A stretch of 64,000 nt of DNA from the NCBI GenBank assembly GCA_947449735.1, contig CANFTB010000017.1, positions 1-64,000 of the forward strand. The letters run 5' to 3'. The stretch is from Chthoniobacteraceae bacterium (GTDB taxonomy: Bacteria; Verrucomicrobiota; Verrucomicrobiia; Chthoniobacterales; Chthoniobacteraceae). The translations under genes were made by a program, and so were the position numbers. Under the pieces are notes generated by a model. That model made no database searches. It was not told where the DNA came from and worked only from the letters and a program-made list of their open reading frames with translations. This document shows positions 15,525-24,781 of this stretch, one piece after another (within the stretch, counting starts at the first letter, position 1; each line of letters begins with the position of its first letter).

Positions 15525-17474
15525 ATGAGCTCCAAAAACATCGAGTCGCACCTGGTCGAAAAACGCGTTTTCAAACCCAGCAAGGATTTTGCAAAGAAGG
15601 CGCGCATCGGCAGCCTCGCCGAATACAAGCGGCTCTGGGAGGAATCCATCCAGAAGCCCGACAAGTTCTGGGCCCGCGAGGCCTCCGAACTGGTCTGGCA
15701 GCAGAAGTGGGGCAAGGTTCTGGAGTGGAAGGAGCCCTTCGCCAAATGGTTCGTCGGTGGAAAGTTGAACGTTTCCGAAAACTGCCTCGACCGGCACCTC
15801 GGCACCGCCCGCCAAAACAAGGCCGCCATCCTGTGGGAGGGCGAGCCCGGGGAAAAAAGAGCGCTCACCTACCAGCAGCTCCACCGCGAAGTGTGCCGGT
15901 TCGCCAACGTCCTCAAGGCGCACAAGGTCAAAAAGGGCGAGCGGGTCATCATTTACATGCCGATGGTTCCGGAGGCGGCGATCGCCATGCTCGCCTGCGC
16001 CCGCATCGGCGCCACGCATTCCGTCGTCTTCGGAGGCTTCAGCGCCGAGGCCATCCGCGACCGCATCTCGGACTCGCAGGCGGTCCTCGTCGTCACCGCC
16101 GACGGCGGCTACCGCCGGGGAAGCGTCGTGGGACTCAAGCGCAACGTCGACGACGCCCTCAAAGGCGACGCCCAGACGGTGCGCGGCGTCGTCGTCTTCA
16201 AGCGCACGGGCCAGGAGGTTTCCATGGAACCCAACCGGGATCACTGGTGGCACGAAGAGATGGATAAGGTCGACGCCAACTGCCCCGCGGTCGCGCTGGA
16301 CAGCGAACATCCCCTTTTCATCCTCTACACCTCCGGCTCCACGGGCAAACCCAAGGGCATCCTGCACACCACCGGCGGCTACATGGTGGGCGCTTACGTC
16401 ACCTCCAAGTACGTCTTCGACCTCCGCGATGAGGACGTCTACTGGTGCACCGCCGACGTCGGCTGGGTCACCGGCCACAGCTACCTCGTCTACGGTCCGC
16501 TCGCAAACGGCGCCACCTCCCTCATGTACGAGGGCGCCCCAAACTGGCCGGAAAACGACCGGTTCTGGAAAATCATCGAGGACTACCGCGTCACCATCTT
16601 CTATACGGCTCCAACCGCCATCCGCGCGTTCATCCGCTGGGGCGACCAGTGGGTCAAGAAGCACGACCTCTCCAGCCTGCGGCTGCTCGGCTCTGTCGGC
16701 GAACCCATCAATCCCGAAGCCTGGATGTGGTACCACGAACTCATCGGCGGTGGACGCTGCCCGATCGTAGACACCTGGTGGCAGACCGAGACCGGCGGAA
16801 TCATGATCACCCCCCTCCCCGGCGCGGTGCCCACAAAGCCCGGCTCAGCGACGCTTCCCTTCTTCGGCGTGGACGCGGCGGTGGTGGACGACGAGGGCAA
16901 CGAGGTTCCCGCAAACGTCGGGGGCAAGCTTGTCATCCGCAAACCGTGGCCCTCGATGCTCCGCAACATTCACGGCGACAAGGCCCGGTACAAGCAGACC
17001 TACTGGAGCGAGGTGAAGGGCGCCTATTTCGCAGGCGACGGCGCACGGCGCGACAAGGACGGCTATTTCTGGATCGTCGGACGCATCGACGACGTCCTCA
17101 ATGTCGCCGGACACCGCATCGGCACCAGCGAACTCGAGAGCGCACTGGTCTCCCATCCCGTCGTCGCCGAGGCGGCCGTGGTCGGGCGCCCGGACGACCT
17201 CAAGGGCCAGGCCGTCGTCTGCTTCGTGACCCTCAAACAGGACGTCACCGCCACCGACCAGCTCAGGGACGACCTCAAGAAGCACGTCCGCCACGTGATC
17301 GGACCGGTGGCGACGCCGGACGAAATCCGCTTTGCCGAGGCGCTTCCAAAGACACGCTCGGGCAAGATCATGCGCCGGCTTCTAAAACAGATCGCCAGCG
17401 GCGCCGTCGTGACAGGCGACACCACCTCGCTGGAGGACCTTTCCATCCTCGCCAAACTCTCGAAGGAAGACTGA
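15525..17474 (+). CDS. acs: Acetyl-CoA synthetase
   Basis: A 649-residue AMP-forming acetate-CoA ligase of normal length, with the N-terminal ACAS region, the adenylate-forming signature [11 protein letters not shown] near residue 268, [10 protein letters not shown] near 415, and the C-terminal RSGKIMRR with K614, the lysine that is acetylated to switch the enzyme off in other bacteria. It makes acetyl-CoA from acetate in the cytoplasm. The ATG at 15525 is used because the conserved N terminus begins right there. No protein-lysine acetyltransferase or deacetylase gene is adjacent. A small membrane protein gene follows after 5 bases. Confidence 0.95.
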   Translation: MSSKNIESHLVEKRVFKPSKDFAKKARIGSLAEYKRLWEESIQKPDKFWAREASELVWQQKWGKVLEWKEPFAKWFVGGKLNVSENCLDRHLGTARQNKAAILWEGEPGEKRALTYQQLHREVCRFANVLKAHKVKKGERVIIYMPMVPEAAIAMLACARIGATHSVVFGGFSAEAIRDRISDSQAVLVVTADGGYRRGSVVGLKRNVDDALKGDAQTVRGVVVFKRTGQEVSMEPNRDHWWHEEMDKVDANCPAVALDSEHPLFILYTSGSTGKPKGILHTTGGYMVGAYVTSKYVFDLRDEDVYWCTADVGWVTGHSYLVYGPLANGATSLMYEGAPNWPENDRFWKIIEDYRVTIFYTAPTAIRAFIRWGDQWVKKHDLSSLRLLGSVGEPINPEAWMWYHELIGGGRCPIVDTWWQTETGGIMITPLPGAVPTKPGSATLPFFGVDAAVVDDEGNEVPANVGGKLVIRKPWPSMLRNIHGDKARYKQTYWSEVKGAYFAGDGARRDKDGYFWIVGRIDDVLNVAGHRIGTSELESALVSHPVVAEAAVVGRPDDLKGQAVVCFVTLKQDVTATDQLRDDLKKHVRHVIGPVATPDEIRFAEALPKTRSGKIMRRLLKQIASGAVVTGDTTSLEDLSILAKLSKED

Positions 17475-17479
17475 CGCGC

Positions 17480-17917
17480 ATGGCTCAGGCTCCTTTTCAA
17501 AACACGCCCCACCCCTCCTCTCACCGGGAGGGCAAGGACTTGTCGAAGGCAGCCGTTGCCTGGACGATCGTTCTCATCGCCGGCGTTTCCTTTGCGGCAG
17601 CGTCGGCGTTCAAGGACAGCCAGAACCGCGGCGTGCTTGAAAAGGCGGTTGAGCGCACAGCCGTCGGCGACAGAAACTGGTTTCCATTGGACGCCACGCC
17701 CCTTCCCTCGCTCGTACTTGACGGCGCTCCGCTGACCCCCGCAGCGAAGCAGCCGGAAACCATGGCCGAGGTGAGTATGCGGATTGCCGGCGTCACAGAA
17801 GGCGGCAATTACCGCCTGTACGTTCCCCAGGAGCGAGCCGGAGAAAACGCCGAGACGGGCGGTCCGTCTTGGTACGTCAAGACGGGGCCGGGCCAGTTCC
17901 TGCGGCTGACCCGCTGA
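17480..17917 (+). CDS. Small single-pass membrane protein of unknown function
   Basis: A 145-residue protein with an N-terminal cytoplasmic stretch of about 22 residues, one membrane helix (about residues 24-44, AAVAWTIVLIAGVSFAAASAF) and a soluble region of about 100 residues with no family I recognise. Its ATG lies 5 bases behind the acs stop, so it is probably cotranscribed with acs. The codon usage resembles its neighbours, which supports a real gene. A function linked to acetate use is only suggested by position. Confidence 0.6.
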   Translation: MAQAPFQNTPHPSSHREGKDLSKAAVAWTIVLIAGVSFAAASAFKDSQNRGVLEKAVERTAVGDRNWFPLDATPLPSLVLDGAPLTPAAKQPETMAEVSMRIAGVTEGGNYRLYVPQERAGENAETGGPSWYVKTGPGQFLRLTR

Positions 17918-18098
17918 GGCAGGGACCGGACGGGTCTGGGACCGAGAGGCGGCGTGGCGGTGCATGATGCGGCGCCGCGCTTGAAGTGCCTTGTTAGTTT
18001 CGGGTTGGGGCAGGCGCTAAGGAACGGCGCGGAAGCCGATTGTTCTCGAAGGAGCCACGGCATGCAGTATACCATGCGCATCCTGCGGACCACCCCCG

Positions 18099-20810
18099 AT
18101 GCACGCTCGCACCCGATACCTTCTGGCGCTGCTTCTCGCCATCCCTCTGGCGGGCGTTGCCGCGCCTTCGGATGCCTCCGTCATCGACGCGGGGAAGCTG
18201 GAGCATTTTGAGAAAAAGGTCCGCCCTATTCTCCTCGAGCGCTGCCTGGAATGCCACAGCGCCGACAAGAAGATCAAGGGAGGCCTCTCCCTCGACACGG
18301 GTGCGCTGACGCTCAAGGGCGGGGACACAGGGCCCGCCATCCTGCCGGGCGACCCCGACAAAAGCCTGCTCATTGAGGCCGTCCGCTACGCAAACCATGA
18401 CCTTCAGATGCCGCCGAAAGGCCGCCTGAGCGACTCCGAGGTGAGGGCGCTGGAGGAATGGATCAGGATGGGCGCCCCCGACCCGAGGACAGGCACGGCA
18501 CAGTCCAAACCCGCCCGCACCATAGACATCGAAAAGGGCCGCAGCTTCTGGAGTTTCGCGCCTCTGCAGACCGCTCCCGGACCGGCCTTAAAAGAGACGC
18601 CCGTCACTATCGACGGCTTCGTGCGCGACGCCCTCCAAAAGGCGGGCCTTTCCATGTCGCCACCCGCCGACAAGAGGACGCTCATCCGCCGCGCGACATT
18701 TGATCTCACCGGCCTGCCGCCGACTCCGCATGAGATCGACGTGTTTCTAGCAGACTCCTCGCCGGAAGCGTTCGAAAGGGTGTTCGAGCGCCTGCTGACC
18801 TCCCCCCAATACGGCGAGCGCTGGGGCCGCCACTGGCTGGACGTTGCGCGCTACGCCGACTCGAACGGGATGGACGAGAACATCGCCTTCGGCCACGCCT
18901 GGCGTTACCGGGACTACGTCGTCGACGCCTTCAACAACGACAAGCCCTTCGACCGCTTTATCATCGAGCAGATCGCGGGCGACCTGCTGCCCGCCTCCAA
19001 AGAGACGGTCACCGCGACAGGGTTTCTCTCGCTCGGAGCCAGAGTGCTGGCGGAACCGGATTTGCAAAAGCTCGAGATGGACATTATCGACGAGCAGATC
19101 GACACCGTTGGAAAGGCCTTCCTCGGAATGACACTCGGCTGCGTCCGCTGCCACGACCACAAGTTCGATCCGGTCACCCAGGAGGACTATTACGCCATGG
19201 CCGCGATCTTCCGGAGCACCCGGAGCCTCTCGTCCGAGAAGATGGGGGCCATTAAATTCTGGCACGAACACTCCACCGCCACGGCGGAGCAGATGGAGGA
19301 AAGCAAGAAACACCAGGACACCCTCAAGGCAAAGAAGGCCGAGGCGGCGGCGTACACGGAGAAATGCAGGACCTCCGCGCGCGTTCATGTTCAGGAAAGT
19401 GCGACGGATTACCTGGTTGCAGCGGCGGATCTTCCCGCGGATCCCACGCAGGCGCAGGCGGAGAACGCCGCCAAACACGCCGGCCTCAACGCCGCGGTCC
19501 TTCTCGCATGCCGGAAACACCTCGCAGTCCAAAGCGCCGACCCCGTCTTTGCACGCTGGCACGCGCTGGCGGCCGACGGCGGGAGGGACGAAATCCGGGC
19601 GCATTACGCTCCTCTGTTCAAGGGTGCGCTTGAAGCCAAAAAAGGAGCCGAATACGAGGCACTTACGAATTCCAAGGGGCTCCTGGTGCTGCCGGTGAAA
19701 AACGCGGACCTTCTGGACAAGGAGCAACTCGCCAAGATCGAGAGTCTGACCCAGCAGGCGGCCCGGATCGAGGCCGATGCCCCGGAGCTTCCGGGGGTGA
19801 TGAGCGTCGCGGACAAGGAGGTGGTGAAGACCATCAAAGTCCACCTGCGCGGCAACTACCTGACGCTTGGAAAAAGCGTCGAACGCGGGTTTCCCGAGGT
19901 CATGCGCACCAGCCTGACCAAGCCCATCTTCCCCGCAAAACAAAGCGGCCGCCTCGAACTGGCGAAGTGGATCGCCAGCGGGGAGCATCCGCTGACGTCG
20001 CGAGTCATTGTAAACCGAGTCTGGCGCTGGCATTTCGGCAAGGGCATCGTCGCGACCACGGACAATTTCGGGATCCTGGGCGCGAAGCCGAGCCACCCGG
20101 AACTGCTCGACTGGCTCGCCCGCGGCTTTGTGGAAAACGGATGGTCCATCAAGGATCTCCACCGGCAAATCATGAGCTCCGCGGCCTACCAGCAGTCGAG
20201 CTTCCCCGCCCCGCCGGCCCCGGGCCGGCCGGATCCGCAGACGCTCGACCCGGAAAACAAACTGCTCTGGCGCGCCAACATGCGGAGGCTCGAGGCGGAG
20301 GAGATCCGGGACTCCATGCTCGCCTGCAGCGGGTGGCTGGACCGGACGCTTGGGGGGAAAACCATCCCCCGCCGCAACCGCGAGTTCGTCTTCAACCACA
20401 CCAGCAAGGACGCCACGACGTATGAAAGCGCGCGGAGGGCCCTGTACCTTCCGATTATCCGGAACCACCTGTGCGACATCTTTGAACAGTTCGACTACCC
20501 CGACCCCACGACACCCACGGGCAGCCGCAACAGCACGGTCGTCGCCCCTCAGGCCCTGATCATGATGAACGCCCCGGTCGTGGCCCAGTGCGGAAAGGAA
20601 CTCGCCGGCGCGCTCGACCGCATCGCGGACGAACCGGCGCGCATCGAGGCGGCCTACCAGATTTTGTACGCACGCATGCCCTCCGCGAATGAACTCGAAA
20701 GCGCCAGGCGTTTGATCCTCGACTTGAAATCCTCCGGGGACACTGCCCTTGCCTGGCCGCTGTTCTGCCAGACCCTGTTCGCCGCCAACGAGTTCATCTA
20801 CCTAAGGTAA
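18099..20810 (+). CDS. Planctomycete-type cytochrome (PSCyt1-DUF1549-DUF1553) protein
   Basis: A 903-residue exported protein. After a signal peptide (residues 1-22) comes a PSCyt1-like heme domain with C49-L-E-C52-H53 and the family PPKGRLSD stretch. DUF1549 follows (about 195-390) and contains a second C348-V-R-C351-H352 motif in CVRCHDHKFD, then a helical insertion and the C-terminal DUF1553 (about 625-900, including RVIVNRVWRWHFG). Such proteins are hallmarks of Planctomycetes and Verrucomicrobia, occur next to DUF1501 genes, and are thought to act in the periplasm, perhaps in redox steps of glycan breakdown. The biochemical role is not established. The DUF1501 gene starts 4 bases after the stop. 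Confidence 0.92.
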   Translation: MHARTRYLLALLLAIPLAGVAAPSDASVIDAGKLEHFEKKVRPILLERCLECHSADKKIKGGLSLDTGALTLKGGDTGPAILPGDPDKSLLIEAVRYANHDLQMPPKGRLSDSEVRALEEWIRMGAPDPRTGTAQSKPARTIDIEKGRSFWSFAPLQTAPGPALKETPVTIDGFVRDALQKAGLSMSPPADKRTLIRRATFDLTGLPPTPHEIDVFLADSSPEAFERVFERLLTSPQYGERWGRHWLDVARYADSNGMDENIAFGHAWRYRDYVVDAFNNDKPFDRFIIEQIAGDLLPASKETVTATGFLSLGARVLAEPDLQKLEMDIIDEQIDTVGKAFLGMTLGCVRCHDHKFDPVTQEDYYAMAAIFRSTRSLSSEKMGAIKFWHEHSTATAEQMEESKKHQDTLKAKKAEAAAYTEKCRTSARVHVQESATDYLVAAADLPADPTQAQAENAAKHAGLNAAVLLACRKHLAVQSADPVFARWHALAADGGRDEIRAHYAPLFKGALEAKKGAEYEALTNSKGLLVLPVKNADLLDKEQLAKIESLTQQAARIEADAPELPGVMSVADKEVVKTIKVHLRGNYLTLGKSVERGFPEVMRTSLTKPIFPAKQSGRLELAKWIASGEHPLTSRVIVNRVWRWHFGKGIVATTDNFGILGAKPSHPELLDWLARGFVENGWSIKDLHRQIMSSAAYQQSSFPAPPAPGRPDPQTLDPENKLLWRANMRRLEAEEIRDSMLACSGWLDRTLGGKTIPRRNREFVFNHTSKDATTYESARRALYLPIIRNHLCDIFEQFDYPDPTTPTGSRNSTVVAPQALIMMNAPVVAQCGKELAGALDRIADEPARIEAAYQILYARMPSANELESARRLILDLKSSGDTALAWPLFCQTLFAANEFIYLR

Positions 20811-20814
20811 ACCG

Positions 20815-22233
20815 ATGCACACAACGCCCCCGATTTTAATGACGCGCCGGCGGCTCCTCCAGGGCAGTTCTGCCGGCTTTGGCTACCTGGCGCTCCAGGC
20901 CCTGCTCGGCGGGGACAATGCCCTGGGCGCAGCCGCGAACGTCCTCGCAGCAAAGGCGACGCCGGCCCGGGCGCGCGCGAAGCGGGTGGTGTTTCTTTTC
21001 ATGAAGGGCGGCCCGAGCCACGTCGACACCTTCGACCCGAAACCCCTTCTCCAAAGGGACGACGGGAAGCCCTATCCCTTCAAACAACCCCGCGTCCAGT
21101 TCGCACAAACGGGCAAGCTGCTCAAATCCCCCTGGACCTTCAAGCAATACGGCCAGAGCGGGCTGCCGGTGAGCGAGCTCTTCCCGCACGTCGCGCAGTG
21201 TGTTGACGACCTCTGCGTCATCCGCTCCCTCCACGGCACCAACCCCGCCCACGGAGGCGCCCTCCTAAAACTTCACACCGGAAGCGACACCCAGGTGCGG
21301 CCCAGCATGGGCGCGTGGACAGTTTACGGCCTGGGCACCGAAAATGAAAACCTCCCGGCCTTCATCACCATCTGCCCCACGCTGGCGCACGGCGGGGTCA
21401 ACAACTGGGGCTCCGCCTTCCTTCCCACGTACTGCCAGGGCACCCCGATCGGCAACGCCAGCATCCCGTCCGATCAGGCCCTGGTGAAGCACATCCGAAA
21501 CGCGCAGCTGAGCGGCGATCAACAGCGCAGGCAGCTCGAGTTCCTCGCCGAGGCCAACCGCTCTCACCTCGCACTGTCCGGCGCCGACCAGGCGCTCGAG
21601 GGACGCATCAACTCCTTCGAACTCGCCTACCGGATGCAAAGCACCATGCCGGAGGCGCAGGACATCGCCGCCGAAAGCGAATACACGAAACGTCTTTACG
21701 GCGTGGACCATCCCGTGACCGCAAATTTCGGCCGTCAATGCCTCATGGCCCGCCGCTTCCTCGAGCGGGGCGTCCGTTTTGTGCAGGTCACCCACAGCGA
21801 TGGAGAGGTCCAATGGGACCAGCACGGCAGCCTTTTCAAGGGCCATTCCAAGAACGCCGCCGAGGTCGACAAGCCCATCGCCGGGTTCCTGCGCGACCTC
21901 AAAGCGCGCGGCCTTCTTGACGACACCCTGGTACTCTGGGGCGGCGAGTTTGGAAGAACCCCCACCGCCCAGGGCGCCGACGGCCGCGACCACAACCCGC
22001 ACGGCTTCACCATGTGGATGGCGGGCGCCGGGGTGAGGCCCGGATTCGCCTACGGCGCCACCGACGACTACGGTTACTTCGCGCAGGAGAACAAAATGCA
22101 CATTCACGACCTGCACGCGACCATGCTCCACTTGCTCGGGGTCGACCACGAGAAGCTCACATTCAGGCACGCCGGCAGGGATTTCCGCCTGACGGATGTG
22201 GAGGGCCACGTCGCCTCCGATATCCTGGCCTGA
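20815..22233 (+). CDS. DUF1501 Tat-exported sulfatase-like protein
   Basis: A 472-residue member of DUF1501 (alkaline phosphatase/sulfatase-like fold). The N terminus shows a twin-arginine-type signal (TRRRLLQGSSAGFGYLALQ). Family blocks include FLFMKGGPSHVDTFDPKP near residue 62 and LVLWGGEFGRTPTAQG near 375, with a possible metal-site H-N-P-H-G. These proteins nearly always accompany DUF1549/DUF1553 proteins, as here with a 4-base gap, and are thought to form a functional pair in the periplasm. The substrate is unknown. An MFS transporter gene follows after 22 bases. Confidence 0.92.
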   Translation: MHTTPPILMTRRRLLQGSSAGFGYLALQALLGGDNALGAAANVLAAKATPARARAKRVVFLFMKGGPSHVDTFDPKPLLQRDDGKPYPFKQPRVQFAQTGKLLKSPWTFKQYGQSGLPVSELFPHVAQCVDDLCVIRSLHGTNPAHGGALLKLHTGSDTQVRPSMGAWTVYGLGTENENLPAFITICPTLAHGGVNNWGSAFLPTYCQGTPIGNASIPSDQALVKHIRNAQLSGDQQRRQLEFLAEANRSHLALSGADQALEGRINSFELAYRMQSTMPEAQDIAAESEYTKRLYGVDHPVTANFGRQCLMARRFLERGVRFVQVTHSDGEVQWDQHGSLFKGHSKNAAEVDKPIAGFLRDLKARGLLDDTLVLWGGEFGRTPTAQGADGRDHNPHGFTMWMAGAGVRPGFAYGATDDYGYFAQENKMHIHDLHATMLHLLGVDHEKLTFRHAGRDFRLTDVEGHVASDILA

Positions 22234-22255
22234 CCCGGGGGCCACCCACCACCCG

Positions 22256-23518
22256 ATGGATCCAAGCCCCAAACAGTCCCGCGCCCCCTCGTGGAAGTGG
22301 TGGATCACCGGCATGCTGTTGCTCGCGACGACGATCAACTACATGGATCGCGTCACGCTCGCAAACGCCTCGGTCAGGGTCACCTCTGAACTCGGGCTCT
22401 CCAACGCGCAGTACGGCACGCTCGAGCTGCTTTTCGGCTGGGCCTTCGCCGCGGGTTCGCTGGTGTTCGGCTTTCTGGCGGACCGCGTGTCCGTCTATCT
22501 TTTGTACCCCGCGGTGCTCGCCGCCTGGTCGCTAACCGGCGTCGCGGCGGGCTGGAGCCACGGCTTCACGGAGCTTGCGGTCTGCCGGGCCCTGCTCGGC
22601 TTTTTCGAGGCGGGCCACTGGCCATGCGCGCTCAAGACGACCTTCAAGCTTCTGGATGAAAAGGACCGCACCATGGGCAACAGCATGCTCCAGAGCGGAG
22701 CCTCGATCGGCGCCATCCTCACGCCGCAGATCATGAAGCTGCTCATGACCAGCGAGGCGGGCTCGTGGCGCAATGCATTCATTGTCGTGGGGGCGGTGGG
22801 TTTCCTCTGGGTTCTCTGCTGGTTTCTCATCCTAAAACCAGCCGACCTTGCCGAACCGAAGCGGGACAGCAACTCCACCCCGGCGTCTCCGCTTTGGCCG
22901 GTGTTGGTGGGCAGAAAGTTCTGGGCGGTCGCCCTGCTGATCGTTGGGGCCCAGGCGGCATGGCACATCTACCGGGTGTGGCTGATGAAATTCCTGCAGA
23001 GCGGCCGCGGTTACGAGGAGGCTTTCGCCCTCAATTTCAACTCCCTCTACTACGCGGCCACCGACGCCGGGTGCCTGCTGGCGGGCGCCGCATCCCTGTG
23101 GCTTGTGCGACGCAACACGCATCCCCACGACGCGAGGCGCACGGTCTACACCGCCGCGTGTGTGCTCACCTCGTTCAGCCTGTTTATACCGTGGCTGGGA
23201 CAGGGCTGGCCGCTCCTCCTCGCGCTCCTCGTCATCGGCGCCGGCGCGCTCGCGCTTTTCCCCTGCTATTACAGCTTCGTGCAGGACCTCTCCCGCGAAC
23301 ACGTCGGAAGGCTCACCGGCATCCTGAGCCTCTGGGTGTGGGCCGTCACCTCCCCCATGCACCGCCTCTTCGGCAGCATCGTCGACAAAACCCAAAGCTA
23401 CGATCTTGTGCTGCTCGCCGCGGGCCTGGCCCCTTGGATCGGCGTCGCCGCAATGAAACTGCTCTGGCCCCGACCCGGAAAGGGCACATCCGCCGCACCC
23501 GCAGATTCGTCCCTCTAG
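22256..23518 (+). CDS. MFS transporter, anion:cation symporter (hexuronate-type) family
   Basis: A 420-residue transporter with about 12 membrane helices. The first helix carries TTINYMDRVTLANAS, the INYxDR form typical of the anion:cation symporter branch (ExuT/GudP, glucarate and hexuronate carriers), and LLGFFEAGHWPCALKT matches the conserved fourth-fifth helix block. It probably imports an organic anion such as a sugar acid by proton symport. The ATG at 22256 starts a normal N terminus. It sits in a run with the DUF1501 gene upstream and an aminotransferase downstream (14-base gap), which suggests uptake of a product of extracytoplasmic degradation. The substrate is inferred. Confidence 0.85.
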   Translation: MDPSPKQSRAPSWKWWITGMLLLATTINYMDRVTLANASVRVTSELGLSNAQYGTLELLFGWAFAAGSLVFGFLADRVSVYLLYPAVLAAWSLTGVAAGWSHGFTELAVCRALLGFFEAGHWPCALKTTFKLLDEKDRTMGNSMLQSGASIGAILTPQIMKLLMTSEAGSWRNAFIVVGAVGFLWVLCWFLILKPADLAEPKRDSNSTPASPLWPVLVGRKFWAVALLIVGAQAAWHIYRVWLMKFLQSGRGYEEAFALNFNSLYYAATDAGCLLAGAASLWLVRRNTHPHDARRTVYTAACVLTSFSLFIPWLGQGWPLLLALLVIGAGALALFPCYYSFVQDLSREHVGRLTGILSLWVWAVTSPMHRLFGSIVDKTQSYDLVLLAAGLAPWIGVAAMKLLWPRPGKGTSAAPADSSL

Positions 23519-23532
23519 ACCCCTCCCCTTAA

Positions 23533-24657
23533 ATGCTTACTCCACAGAGCCGCCAGCAGGATTTTCCGGCCCTCGCCGGGATCACCTACCTCAACACTGC
23601 CGCCGAAAGCATCCCCCCTGAATGCGTCGGGCATGCTCTCCATCAATACTCCGAGGACAAGCTCCGCGGAATGAAAGGGCGGGACGCGCACTTCGCCCAG
23701 GTCGAGGCCTGCCGCGAAACGAGCGCACGCCATCTTGGACTCACACCCGGCGAGGTGTCCTTTTGTTCCTGCAGTTCCGAGGCATACAACCTCCTCGCCT
23801 CCGCGCTTGAACTCGACTCCGCCGCGGAGGTCGTCGTGAACAACCTCGACTTCCCCGCGGGCGTCACGCCGTGGCTCAGGGCCAAGACTCCGCCCGTCTT
23901 GAAGTTATGGGAGGCCCGTGACGGCTCCCTCTCGCTGGAAGATTTGAAAGGCCTCCTCAACGAGCGCACCAGGCTCGTCCAAATCTCGCTGGTGAGTTTC
24001 TACAACGGCCACCGGATCCAGTGGACAGCCTTCCGCGACCTGGTCCGGCGCATGGCACCGAACGCGGTGATCGCCGTCGATCTCACCCAGGCCCTGGGAC
24101 GCATCTCCCCTGACTGGGAAGGTGCCGACATCCTGATCTCGAGCACGCACAAATGGACGCTCGGTGTCCACGGAGGCTGCATCATCGGCGTTCCTGAGGC
24201 GGCCTCCGAACGCCTCACCACGCGGGCGGGAGGCTGGCTCCACATTCAAAACGCTTTTGACGAAAACCGCTTCCAAACCGCGCACACCAAGACCGGTGCG
24301 GCCAGCTTTTCGGTGGGCATGCCGAACTTTGCGGCGTTGTACGCGCTGAACGCATCGCTGCGGTATCTCCAGGAAACGGGCATTGCAAACATCGAAGCGC
24401 ACGCTAACCCGCTCGCTGCGACCGCGGAGAGCGGCGTCCGTGCGCTGGGCATCACCCCGCTCTGCAACTGGGAGCCCGCGAATCCCACCGGCATCATCGC
24501 CTTTAAACACCCGCGCAGCGTCGAGTTGCACGCTGCTTTGGAAAGGGAGAACATCCACGTGATGCACAACGCCGGCCGCATCCGCATCGCGGTCCACGGT
24601 TACAACACCGCCCAGGACATCCAGCGGTTCCTGAGCGTCCTCGCAAATCTCCTTTGA
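23533..24657 (+). CDS. Class V aminotransferase / cysteine desulfurase-fold PLP enzyme
   Basis: A 374-residue PLP enzyme of the class V (NifS/isopenicillin-N epimerase) superfamily. The Schiff-base lysine is in SSTHKWTLGVHGG, with an upstream AVDLTQALGRI block binding the cofactor ring nitrogen through Asp. No catalytic desulfurase cysteine loop near the C terminus can be recognised, so a transaminase, epimerase or lyase role is more likely than sulfur transfer. It follows the MFS gene by 14 bases and ends an apparent four-gene run that began with the DUF1549/DUF1553 gene. Confidence 0.85.
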   Translation: MLTPQSRQQDFPALAGITYLNTAAESIPPECVGHALHQYSEDKLRGMKGRDAHFAQVEACRETSARHLGLTPGEVSFCSCSSEAYNLLASALELDSAAEVVVNNLDFPAGVTPWLRAKTPPVLKLWEARDGSLSLEDLKGLLNERTRLVQISLVSFYNGHRIQWTAFRDLVRRMAPNAVIAVDLTQALGRISPDWEGADILISSTHKWTLGVHGGCIIGVPEAASERLTTRAGGWLHIQNAFDENRFQTAHTKTGAASFSVGMPNFAALYALNASLRYLQETGIANIEAHANPLAATAESGVRALGITPLCNWEPANPTGIIAFKHPRSVELHAALERENIHVMHNAGRIRIAVHGYNTAQDIQRFLSVLANLL

Positions 24658-24675
24658 ACCCGAGCACAGAATTTT

Positions 24676-24766
24676 ACGCGGAGACACGGAGCCGCGAAGT
24701 TCAGAATAAATCCCTACCTTCTATTTGTTTACCAAAAACTTCTCCGCGCTCTCCGCAGCTCCGCGT
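24676..24766. repeat. Imperfect inverted repeat between convergent genes
   Basis: The left arm 24676-24701 begins ACGCGGAG and ends GCGAAGTT. The right arm 24737-24766 is its imperfect reverse complement (AACTTCTCCGCG to CTCCGCGT), separated by an AT-rich loop of 35 bases. It lies between the ends of the aminotransferase and M20 genes and could end transcription from both sides. The GGAG-rich arms also resemble short dispersed intergenic repeats seen in Verrucomicrobia, from memory. Confidence 0.6.
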
Positions 24767-24781
24767 GAGATCTCATTTTCT

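Noticed and set aside
18747-20468. 573-codon open frame antisense to the DUF1549/DUF1553 gene
   Set aside because: No recognisable domain; the sense strand carries clear family motifs throughout.
23533-24657. Cysteine desulfurase (IscS/SufS)
   Set aside because: The catalytic cysteine loop cannot be found and no Fe-S assembly genes are adjacent.
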